The notes beneath the pieces were generated by a model, which saw only the letters and a list, made by a program, of their open reading frames with translations, was not told the origin of the DNA and did not search any database. Positions 14,775 through 25,420 of a stretch of 64,000 bases of DNA are shown here, in pieces. This DNA comes from Caprimulgus europaeus (Eukaryota > Chordata > Aves > Caprimulgiformes > Caprimulgidae): NCBI GenBank assembly GCA_907165065.1, contig OU015523.1, positions 22,533,834 through 22,597,833 of the forward strand. The letters run 5' to 3'. The position numbers were made by a program, and so were the translations under genes. Each line of letters opens with the position of its first letter. The stretch's first letter is position 1.

Positions 14775-15430
14775 ATAGAATCATAGAATGGTTTGGGTTA
14801 GAAGGGACCTTAAAGATCATCTAGTTCCAATGCCCCTGCCATCAGCAGGGACACCTTTCCACTAGACCAGGTTGCTCAAAGCCTCATCCAACCTGGCCTT
14901 GAACGCTTCCAGGGAGGGAACATTCACTGAAGTCCCCCATGAGGACCAGGGCTTATGAGTGTGAGGCTGCTCCTATCTGCCTAGAGAAGGCCTCATCTGC
15001 TCGGTCTCCCTGGTCTGGCAGCCTGTAGCAAACCCCCACTGTAAACATCCCCTTTCTCTGTCTTCCCTTTAATCCTGACCCATAAGATCTCAGTTAGCTC
15101 CTCATCTGTCTCCAGGTGGAGCTCCATACACTCCAGCTGGTTGTTGACATAGAGGGCAACACTCCTTCGTGGTCTCCCCTGCCTGTCCTTCCTGAAGAGC
15201 CTGTATCCTTCCATTCCAACACTCCAGTCATAGGAGCAATTCCTCCATGTCTCCGTGGTGCCAATCAGGTCATATCCCTGCAGGCACGCACACATGTCCA
15301 ACTCTTCTTGTTTATTCCCCATGCTACATGCATTAGCATAGAGGCATTTAAGTTGGGCCGCCTGTGAAGCTGACTTTGACTTGCTGGCTGGAGCAGCTGG
15401 AATCATGTTGTGGTGCTCTTCAGGCATGTG
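14775..15430 (-). mobile_element. CR1 LINE with internal deletion (endonuclease joined to 3' tail)
   Basis: Read on the minus strand, the first part encodes the start of the CR1 ORF2 endonuclease. At about 14930-14938 it passes abruptly, after the 'LMGDF' motif, into the last ORF2 codons and the 3' UTR, ending in the ATTCTATGATTCTAT-type terminal repeat at 14775-14790. The rest of the endonuclease and the whole reverse transcriptase are missing. Both pieces share orientation and order, so a single CR1 with an internal deletion of more than 2 kb is simpler than two independent insertions, though the latter is not excluded. Element-derived sequence may extend a little beyond 15430. Confidence 0.8.
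14938..15427 (-). pseudogene. CR1 ORF2 endonuclease fragment
   Basis: An open frame of 144 codons (14993-15427) matches the N-terminal part of the APE-type endonuclease of CR1 ORF2. It contains the 'LKCLYANACSMGNKQEELD' block (Asn at residue 32) and 'DLIGTTETW' (Glu at residue 59), both catalytic positions of the family. A one-base shift near 15045 moves the continuation ('CYRLPDQ...ALVLMGDF') into another frame, which runs to the deletion junction. Downstream catalytic residues and the reverse transcriptase are absent. The piece is a non-functional fragment. Confidence 0.85.
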
Positions 15431-18400
15431 CCTTCAGGAGTTCTTACTAGCAGGATCACTGTTATTACTAGCAGTATCACTGTTCATAAGCAAGCAAACG
15501 AGCTGCTGAGCTGTCTGTCTTCCCTCTAGCTGCTATTTACTACATTCCTTCAACAATCTCTTTCCACTTACAGACACTCCTTTTCACATCTCTTTAAACC
15601 TTCTCTCATAACAGATTTAAAAAGAAAAGAAGATGGTGAAATGCTGTATTCAAACAATTATCTCAGTGTTCAACTTGTACGTCACAATCTTCTTCACATA
15701 CACAGACTCTCCTGGTCTATGGAGACTTTAAACACAGCCTCAAAGTCAATAACAAACCAAAATGCAACAGGTCCACCTGCACTCTTTTACACTCTCCCTT
15801 ATAGACACCAGAGAAGGAAGATGTGACTGGTATTATTATCAGCTGTAACAGCCTCAAAATGAACCAACGATCAGTACTTCCGACACATATCCTCCAGTTA
15901 TCCATCCAAAAATGCATGTATCACTTCAAGGCTCTTAGCATGTCTGTCCCATAAAAGCAGGTATTTTTTATTTAATACTTAGCAATATTTTTATCTGACT
16001 CTTTCAGAGACTTTGAAGCCTTATCCATACCCAAGGATTCTTAGACAACTTAATTCTGAATTTATGTGTATTTTTAATACATTAAAATCACAATTTATTA
16101 AACTCCTACAAGTCAAAACTGCTTCCCATATACATAATTCTAGCAATTATGTAAAGGTGGCGGAAGTATCATGGAAAAAATAAATAAAGGAATTATTTTT
16201 TCATCATAAGAACATGATTGTCCAAAACATAACTATTCAAGAGTACAAAACACTATAATACATAACAACTTCAAAAAGCAATACCATATAATGCCGTATC
16301 TGACAGAAAAAACTGAATCTGAACAGCATCTTTGGGTATCTGAGTAGAGATGTGAAGACAGATATATCCTGAAAATATAATAGTATATAATGAGAGCATT
16401 ATCTTTACAAATTGTGTCCCAACCATAAGGTTGTATAAATGAATGGACAGTTTGTCAGTGGAATGAAATAGAGAGAAACCTCTTGGAACTCATACAACTA
16501 TTAACATTTTTATAGATATGAGTGTGATTTTATTTTATTTCTGGATGCTTACAGGTAAGGCTGTTCACAACTTTGTTTATATACAAATGGCAGTAACAGA
16601 CCAAAAAAACCCCAAACCCCAAAACTAGATGTTCTAAGATATGAAAACTCTTACACCATGAAACTTGTGGCAGTGCCTTCCACCACCTGACAAAATATCA
16701 GAAATAATATAGCTACTATTTAATTAAACTACATCTGCTCATTGAGAAACTGATAATGCAGAGCATTATTATGGAAAATAAATATTCCAGAATAATAATT
16801 CAGAATCTTCCATAAATTTCTAGCATGTGTGCTGCAACACGGATTGTCAGAGGTTTTCTTGTACAGTATGGAAGTTTTTGAGCACATTATAAAATACTCT
16901 GCAATCACAGCAAAAAGTACTGTGTGCATGTATTGGTCTTTATTATATTTTTGTTTATATTTATTTTACAACAAAGCTAGTTTCATTTTTATTACAAAAA
17001 CACCGTTTTAATAATTCCTTGGTTCTTAACTAGACACAACTTTAACCTTATTTAACCTTAATTTAATGCGTGGAGAGTGTGGGTTTTAAATCACTGGTTG
17101 GTATCACTGTAGCCGTTTCCAAAAAGAGCAGTGTAATTGAAGAAACTAATAGAAACTAGGCAATTAATAAGAAAGGAAAAGAACAAATACAAAAATATTC
17201 ACTGTATTGTAGTATAAATAGATTTTGTACCCACATATAAAATAAAAACTGAACTGCTAAAAAGAAGTGGCAGTTCTATAGCTCCCAAATTCACTGTCTC
17301 TCAAAATATATGATAAAATAGAAAAGGTCCAGAAAATTATAGTGAGATTCAGGATAAACTTTCACACTATGAAGATCAAAATACACTGAGATTCTCAAGA
17401 TTAGCAAAGAGATGAAAGAGGGTATGAGGAAAATAAGCAATAAAAGGTGGAAAGGTGACAATTATTCTGTTTCTCATACACTGAGGCTAGACTAAATTCA
17501 CCTACAATCAAGTTTAAAATGTCAAAATTTACAGTGGTGCAAGTGTGATTAGACTGCTAGTATTAATATTACTATTATCATTGTCTACTTACACTAAATT
17601 ATCTTAAAAGTAAGGTTTCAAGGTATTGATGGCATTATCTATCAGTATTGTGAAGCACTGTTTTCAGGAGAATTTAATATTCAGCTGCTTTTTAAATCAA
17701 TCTTATTTTCCTCATATTTTGAGGAATATGTAAATGTAAAGGTTTTTGTATTTATTTGTAAGGTAATGAAGTTGTTTATTTATCTCAACACAGAAACTTC
17801 ACAGTAAATGAAGTAAATTTGGTTTTAGATGTTATTTGAAACAAACAAACAAAAAACATTCTTAGAAAAAAATCAGCATACAGCATTTGAACATTTGCAA
17901 GCACAATTTCAATTCAGAAAGTCATTTAAACAAGCGTTTTCCTGCCTATAATTTCAACTGAGATGAGCTAATATTCTCCACTAAAATATATTTATCAGAA
18001 AATGTCTGGTAACATGCTTACCAGTAGCGCCACTGCCTGCTTCAATAATACGTACACCTCTAACTAGAAAATTTGCTAAGGACTTACCTTTTTCTTCAAA
18101 TAAAATAATACATTTTTCCCCTTAAATTTAACAATCTGATAACTTTACTATTATGTAAACTTCTAAAAGTTAATCTTTTGGATAATTAAAGTTAGGAAGT
18201 ACAACTATTATTCAAGTTTCACTTTTATTGAAACAAAATGATATGCATTAATTTAAATATGTAATAATATGATTATGCAAAGAACATAATTACTTTTGTG
18301 ATGGCAATAGGATATCCCAAGAGCATATTACCTTCACGTGATGTTCCTTGAAGAAAAACATCGGAAATATTGAACCTGTACTTCATTGCCTATATTACTG

Positions 18401-18778
18401 CAATATTTTGGTGTTGCTTATTTAAATTATTTTCTTTTTATTTCAGTTTATGTATGCATGTGCTTATGTATATGTACCTCTTGTGGTTTCGTTTTGGGAA
18501 GAGAATAACTATTCTGGTTTCCTTTTTTAAAAAAAATAAAACAAAAACACATGGCTCTGCTGTTTTCTTATACTGCCTAACATAACGTAATGCAAATTTC
18601 TATATGAAAAAGTGTAACACCAATTTCTCAATCATTTCTACTATAGAAATATGTAATAATAATAATAATAACAACAACAATTACAGAATCTGCATCTGGG
18701 TCTTGACTTGACAGGTTACATGCCCCTCTGTGGAGCATAGTAAATAGATTAACTCTAGATGAAGTCAGATGTTTCATC
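15431..18778. other. Unique AT-rich non-coding DNA
   Basis: No gene or recognisable transposon. A short (TAA)n/(AAC)n microsatellite lies at 18652-18681. The part next to the CR1 (15431-15620) is pyrimidine-rich and could be decayed CR1 sequence upstream of ORF2, but I could not show this. Confidence 0.6.
18652..18681. repeat. (TAA)n-(AAC)n compound microsatellite
   Basis: About six TAA/AAT units pass into about four AAC units, making a short compound trinucleotide repeat. Confidence 0.85.
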
Positions 18779-19250
18779 TTTTGGTGGGCTGACCTTGACT
18801 GGCTGCCAGAAGACCACCCGGCCACTCTCTCACTTCCCTGCCTCAATAGGACATGGGGGAGAAATAAGATTAAAAGCTCCTGGGTGAGCTTCACCCCAAG
18901 CACCTCCTCCCCACCTTGTTATCACCACAGGTTACACTCAGTCCCTCCAGTGCAGGAAGGGTGTCTGGTCAGTACACAGTGGTTTCTCTCTTCTACTCCA
19001 CCATGGTATCCTCCAGAAGCTTCAGGGGATCCCTGCTTGGGTGCATGGAGTACCTCTTTCCCCCTCCTCCCTTCGTGCTTGCAGGGCTGCTTCTCACACT
19101 TTTCCCCTCAACAGTGGGCAGTGTTTGCCCTTCCTTACACTTGCTTTCCCAAAGGTGCCACCACCTTGGCTCAGAAGCTCAGTCATCCCCTGCAGTGGGT
19201 CTGGCTTGTTTTCCAGCACAAGAAAGCCTGAACCATGGGCTTGCGTCTTA
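18779..19250 (-). mobile_element. Degraded solo LTR, avian endogenous retrovirus (same family as 24015)
   Basis: On the plus strand the left edge (18779-18905) resembles the reverse complement of the LTR 3' end: TTGGTGGGCTGACCTTGACTG, then a CACTTCCC...CAATAGGACA block, then AAAAGCTCCTGGGTGAG. The same order occurs at 24015-24130. Further on, GCAGGGCTGCTTCTCACA and GGTGCCACCACC match the promoter-side half of the family. Much of the middle is lost compared with the copy at 24015, and the right boundary (about 19250) is not resolved. No target-site duplication was found. The reading frames across 18884-19386 belong to this LTR and are not genes. Confidence 0.7.
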
Positions 19251-22200
19251 TTATAAATCAGAGACATCCCCAACTCAGGACACATTGCAAATGCCTCAGC
19301 TGTGGGAAAAGCTTGATCACAACTCCTACCCTATTAGGCACTGGAAAATTCAAAGTACATTTTTTATTTTCTGCTCTGTTAGCTGATCTCTTCATCTCCA
19401 GATAGCTCAACCCCTTCCTGCGTCACTGGAGGAACTGTAAGATAGTTCCAAGGACAGAGAGTCCCAGGACACCCCTCCATCACAACAGACATCTTAGGTA
19501 CTCTAGGTATCTAGACCTCTGACAGGACAAAACAGACAGTTCTCAAAAACAGCTATTATAAAGGACCTTTGCATTCTCACTGTCTCAGACCAATGAAGAT
19601 GAATTTGTAGAGGTGAAGTCTTCCTGCGGAGCCAGCTCAAAGGTGGTTAGCCAAATGAGAGGCACCACAGAGAAGATGACGTCAGTTGGGGCTGTACTAC
19701 CGCATCTGTATGTTTGACTAGAGGGGAATCTTATGTTCCCTCACACAAAACAAATCTAATCTCCAGCTGAGCTGGCTGCAATTTCAGTTCACTCTTGCTC
19801 TTGCAGACCCAAACCCTCAAGATAAACATTCAGAAAAATGGAGAATTAAACCAAATAGGCTTCTAAATCTCTTTATGTGTTGTCATGAAACTTGTGCATA
19901 AAAGAATCTCTTTATATACTGATTATGCATGTGTGTGAGGAAAAAAACACAGTTTAGGTCAAAGTTTCTGATCAGCCTGCTCTTTCTTTGTCTAACTTCT
20001 CAATTTTCTTTTCCTATCTCCTGACATATCCTCACATTAGAACTACAGCTCATGGCAGGAAGCATCAGCCAACAGTATTGGCAAGCAGAGTGCTCTGAGG
20101 CAACAGAACCACAACTTTGTCCAAGGGCAGATGTTAGGAATAAACTGGAAGGTATGGAGATGCAACAGAAAAGAGAAAAAAACATTGTTGGACCTGAAAA
20201 AAAATTATAATCTCCTTAGGTCCAGTGCCACGTTTTCTGCTGTCTGTCATTTATTACCCCCACTTCTGCCAAAATCTGATGAAACATACAGATTTAAGGA
20301 GTTACATTTTCTCAGTTGTTTCTTTTCTTTCTGTTTTGAACAAGATTTTGTGTCCTGGTTCAGGAACCTCTGTGGTGTTTTTCAAAAATCTACTAGGAAA
20401 AAGATTTCTGTCAATTTTTCATAGACTGTCCAGCTAAAAAATAGGGTTGATTATAGATTTCACATTTTGGTTTCTTTCAAATGAATTTAGAAAGCATGCT
20501 GCTTCTTCTATTAACTAAAAAGATTTTCCCACAAATCTCAATTATTTAATACAATTTTTCCAAGATTTCCTGTTATCGTCTTGTTTTAATGTTCACAAAC
20601 CTATTTTATTCTTAGAAAATTTGTCCTCTAATAAGTTTAGAAATGGCAGTCATCTCCAATCAGACATTGTCACAGATATTGATTACTACAAAGTCACAAA
20701 CAATGGGTTGATGGATGAAAAAAAAAATTGTAACCAAAATTACATATTTTCTACTTTTGTGTATTTTATGTTTAACTAAGCAATGATAGTGAGAGAAAGA
20801 AGTCTAAAGGTATTATTGTAACATATTATTTTAAAAAAGTTTTTCAAGTACTTTGCAAATTTATCAGATTTTTTTTTTCTTTTATTTTTCAGAGATCATT
20901 CATATGTGTTTGTATATTATAGTTACTACATGGAGTGGTAAAACACCATGTATTTAAGCTGACTGGTCTAGTGATTTAAATACATGTGCACAATAGCCTT
21001 CAAGTCTGTAGGTATACTCAGGTCTGGGAGAACATTTGAGGCAGGACAGTGAGACCTCTTTTCAAAATTAGAAATGAATCCTTGCATAAATATATTATAG
21101 GAATTCTAGTCAAGTTGACATTTTTCAAGTACTGGTTTTAAACCATCTAAGATATGGTGCTTTCATATATATGTATATAAAACTCTATGAATATGTATAT
21201 ATATACGTATATAAAACAATACAAAAAAAATCAATGTGAATTAAGGACATTCATGACTGAGACAACTTTATGGACAGCAACAGGTACAAGTGCAAACATA
21301 TGACTTTATGAAGTACTAATACATCCTCTCTCCCCCAAAATCAACTTTACAGAAACAACTTAAAATAAAGTTTCATTTTGTCAGTTCCAGAGTTTACCCT
21401 GCAATAGCAATAAATTCACATTATTTTTTGCCTCTCAGGCAAAATTGCTTTGAACCTTTTGCTTGTATCTCAAAAATCAGGAGCCCGTCTTTCAATTTTG
21501 AGACTACTATCACCTGAACCTAAAACCCCCTTGAAACTTAATTTCATTTCCAGTTCTACTTTATTAAAACACACAGTCAGAAGTGTTTGTCAGGATTTGT
21601 GTTAAGTTAATGGGTAGAATGAAATAGTGCTACCTGGCTACTTTCAGAGAAAGCAAAGCAGAGCGCCTTGGAGGTTGTGGAATTTTGTGATCCTCTAAAA
21701 CATTAAAGCTGTTGCTTATATATTTTTTTCCTGAAAGTTCAGAGATCTTTTGCTAAAAAAACCAAAACAAAACCAAAAAACAAACCACAACAAAAAACCA
21801 AAACCCCAAAACCCAAACCCTATCCAAAAAGGAAAACAAGTCTTCTCCCCAAATGGCTAACAGTTGTGTCAAGAGAAATGAAGCCAAACTCTGACTTTTC
21901 TCTTTTGATACAGCTCTGGATTGTCTATTTATTTCAGGGAAGTGTGGAAGGAGAGATACTAACTCGGGGGAAGGTGAAAAAAAAGGAAAAATAAAAGAGG
22001 AAAAATACTATAAAAAATGAAGTTTTTCTGCTTTTTAAGCAGTTCAGATGCAGGGCAGGAAGTTCTTCTAGACACTAAGACAATTCAAGTGGATGTTCAA
22101 TCAAGAGGCCACAATCATACTGTGTGCTGCAAAAGCCTTCACCATTTCAAGAAACGCTTATGAGGTGGTTTGGTAACATTAACAGTCCAAAACCAGCAAA

Positions 22201-24014
22201 ATCCTAAGGCTTCTTTCTTCAGAGAGGCTGAAGAAAAAAATATATTAATGCAGCAGCATTCATTAAACTCACAAAGATATAAATACATGATCATCTTCAG
22301 ATGAATGAGTTTCAGTTAAATACCAATGTTGGATTAAATGGAATATGTATTTATTTAAAAGACTAATTTTAAAAAGAATCATAAAATCCTACTGAATGAT
22401 CACCACCTTCTGAAAATTTTCCCTACAACAAAACCAAAATTTGTTTAGGGGATTTCAGTGCTAAATGCATGTGTATTCTTTTGCTAGTTTCACAGTCCCA
22501 CTTTTAAAGTGCAGATGGTGAAATAGACTATAACAGTGGTTTACTACTCATGCTCTCTCTGGAGTTTTAAGTTAAAATTGTACCTATAAAAAGAGGTAAT
22601 TAGTCCTTTCTAGTTTATTGCTGTTAGGGGAAAGGAAGCAGTTTCAGTTAACTACCAACTAGACACCACTCCAGATTAAATAACCTAGATTCAGTACCTT
22701 ATACTGGCTTTCAAATACCAAACTGAGAGTTCAAAAAAAGTAGGAAATGTCACCTTCCCAAACATTATGGATTATTAATTATGTCTTTGCAGTGAACTTT
22801 CTCAGTGCAATTAGTCTACAGACATGAATATCATCCTTTATAAAAGACTATAGGCTGGAACAAGGTTAATTCAAATTTAAATTGTGTTAATAACAAGAGT
22901 GACTGCATTCAGACAGCTGAACAACTATCTGGTAAGTAAAATATGTGTAATGAAGCAGATAAAATTGACTAATTTTAAAACAAGCATGGGTATGCAACAA
23001 TGTGTATGTTTTTCCTTTCTAACATACACACTGTTGTTTTCCTACGCTACCCTTTAACTATCTAGTTCTCTATGTAGAAGGGATTCATAAACAGTTAGTC
23101 ACATTTAGATATAAGTAAATATGTAGGTGCATTTGACACCAATTTGACAGCAGCTATTGAACATGTGTCCTTTAGGGTCTCTTAATAAAAAACTGCACAG
23201 AAGATTCCTGTCCCTTCACTTTGACACCACACTCTACTCATCAATAAAGCCGAGTGCCATCTGCCCTTGTGGTCAATGGTAACTGAGGGTGAGCAGGAGA
23301 TCCCAGGGTGGAATTTTATGTCACAGTTTCTCTGGTGACAAATCTCGTTTAAAAGATTTCTGACCACTTTTTTTCCAGACCTTGCCTTTTCCCAGTGAGT
23401 TTATCACACACTAGATAATGCTCTGTAAAATGAATAGGTGACAAGTTCCTGTGCAGAAGGTGCTACAGAGAGAGCTGCACTGCTTCAGCTGAAGGGGTTA
23501 CACATTTCATCAGGAAGGGGAAAACTAGAAAGCTAAAAGCCTCTTAAACTGGTCTTGCTAGTGGTGAAAGCATACCTTAGAACAGTATCTTCAAGCATAA
23601 TCAACAACTAGACAGACTCAGCCCATAATTTAAAGTATTTTAGAAACATAGGACAGGGCTTTTACCTTTCAGCATCTTTAAAAAAATAAGACTCACTGAA
23701 ATACTCATAAACAGACAGACAAAATGTTTCACTTCGCAAGAAATTGTAGACAGTGCTGGTTTTTATGGAGTGGAGAAAACTAGGCTGTGATTTCTTTAAT
23801 TTTCTTATTTAAGAATAAGCTAATTTATTGTGTTTGAATTCCTCTCCCAGGAAGGAAAAAAAAAAAGAGACTCCCTACTGTTCTGGGATTTAAACCTTAT
23901 TTCTGACAGAAATACAGATAAACACTCTAAAGTGATAGCCACCTATTCTGGATCACCCAAGATAAAAAAAAAAACATTTCAGTATTATTGTGCAGAACAA
24001 TACTTCAGAGCCTC
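19251..24014. other. Unique AT-rich non-coding DNA
   Basis: No gene recognised. It includes a TA-rich stretch (about 21163-21215, imperfect TATATA/TATGTA runs) and an A/C-rich low-complexity tract (about 21757-21830). The boundary with the degraded LTR on the left is uncertain. Confidence 0.6.
21757..21830. repeat. A/C-rich low-complexity tract
   Basis: A CCAAAA/ACAAAA-type simple sequence ending in CCCAAACCC, similar in make-up to the tract at 14165-14238. Confidence 0.8.
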
Positions 24015-25136
24015 TGTGGTGGGTTGACCTTGGCTGGCCATCAGGTACCCACCAAGACATTCTATCACTCTCCCCCCTCATCTGAACAGGGGTAAAAAAT
24101 GCAATGAAAAGCTCTTGGGCTGAGATAAGGACAGGAGATCATTTACAAATTACCATCATGGGCAAAAAACTTGACGCGGGGAAATTAATTTAAAGTATTG
24201 ACAATTAATTGTAACAGAGTAGGATAGTGAGAAATAAGAACAAAACCTTATAAGAACACCTTCCCCCATCCCCCACTTTTTCCCAGGTTCAACTTCACTC
24301 CTAACTCCTGAGTAGTGCAGGGGGATGGGGAATTGTGTGTAGCAGTCAGTCTACAGTGTTCAGTCTCTGCTGTTCTTTCCTCCTCATGCTCTTCTCCAGC
24401 TCCAGCATGGAGTCTCTCTCACAGGACACAGTCCTCCATGAACTCCTCGAACATGAATCCTTCCCATAGGCTGAAGTTCTTGAAGAACTGTTCCAGCATG
24501 GGTCCTTTCCACAGAGTACAGTCTTTTAGGAGCACACTGCTCCAGTATGGATCCCCCACAAGTCACAGTTCTCACCAGAAGCCCTGCTTCTTCACAGGCT
24601 TCTCTCCATGAGCCACAGTTCCTGCTAGAAGCCTGCTCCAGTGTGGGCTTTCCATAGGCTGCAGCTGTCTTTAGAGAATATACACGTGACCTGGCACGGA
24701 GTCCTCCACAGGATGCAGTGTGGGTATCTGCTATACGGTGGTCCTCCAATGGGCTGCAGGGGGACAACCTGTGTCACAATGGTCTTCACCACAGGCTGCA
24801 GGAGGATCTCTGCTCTAGCATCTGGAGCACCCCCTCCCCCTCCTCCTCCTTCTCTCCTATTCTTGCCTTGGTGTCTGAAGGGTCGGTTTTCACATTTTCT
24901 TACTCCCTTCTCTCAGCTGCTGTTAATACAGTATTTCATACTCTTCTTAAATATATTGTCAAAGAGGCATTAGCAATGACACTGGTGGGCCCAGCTTTGG
25001 ACAGTGGCCAAAGTGGCCAAGTCTGTCTTTGAACTGACTGAAATTGTCTCTGTCTGGCATGGGGGCAGTTTCTAGTGCATTCTCACAGAAGCCACTCCAG
25101 CAGCCCTCTGGCTACAAAAACATTGACACATAAACC
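24015..25136 (-). mobile_element. Solo LTR of an avian endogenous retrovirus (ERVL-like), nearly full length
   Basis: The plus strand starts with TGTGGTGGGTTGACC (the reverse complement of an LTR end in ...CCACCACA) and runs about 1.1 kb to an ACATAAACCCACA-type edge that resembles the inverted LTR start. On the minus strand a TATA-like TATATTTAAG lies near 24943-24960. The middle (about 24395-24800) is a degenerate minisatellite. Large parts match, in the same order, the elements at 18779, 32619 and 50795. No gag, pol or env sequence is attached, so it is a solo LTR. The right edge is approximate and no clean target duplication is visible. Confidence 0.82.
24395..24800. repeat. Degenerate ~45-bp minisatellite inside the LTR
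   Basis: Eight or nine diverged units of roughly 40-50 bp occur in succession. Each contains a 'CTCCAGCATGG'-like block followed by 'TCCACAGG.TGCAGT'-like sequence; good examples are near 24440, 24490, 24540, 24630, 24700 and 24760. The unit is close to a multiple of three, so stops are scarce and open frames appear on both strands (24315-24611 +, 24384-24767 -). These are repeat artefacts. Confidence 0.75.
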
Positions 25137-25346
25137 CACATAACCCTTTCTTGCTGTGGAAAGAAAAAAAAAAAAAAAGATCTGAAAAGTAAAGATTAAT
25201 ATTTTGTTTTAAATAAGGATAGTTCATCTCACATGGAGACAGTTGCATTTGTGCTACTTACAGACATATACAGATTTGGAAAAATATATACTATGAAATT
25301 ACAAAATATGAGACAAATACACTCTGTATCTTCAAGTGCTTAATTC

Positions 25347-25420
25347 AGATATAGATATAGATATAGATATAGATATAGATATAGATATAGATATAGATAT
25401 AGATATAGATATAGATATAT
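25347..25420. repeat. (AGATAT)n hexanucleotide microsatellite
   Basis: About twelve essentially perfect AGATAT units in 74 bases, ending in ATATAACC. Purity and copy number suggest recent expansion and likely length polymorphism. Confidence 0.95.

Noticed and set aside
18884-19386. Overlapping frames up to 156 codons
   Set aside because: They fall in the degraded LTR and its edge, and the translation shows no gene-like features.
24384-24767. 127-codon minus-strand frame and its plus-strand counterpart (24315-24611)
   Set aside because: Both lie in the LTR minisatellite; they are open because the repeat unit is near a multiple of three and lacks stops. No domain is recognisable.
25347-25420. 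CRISPR-like regular spacing
   Set aside because: It is a simple hexanucleotide microsatellite without spacers, in a vertebrate-type sequence.
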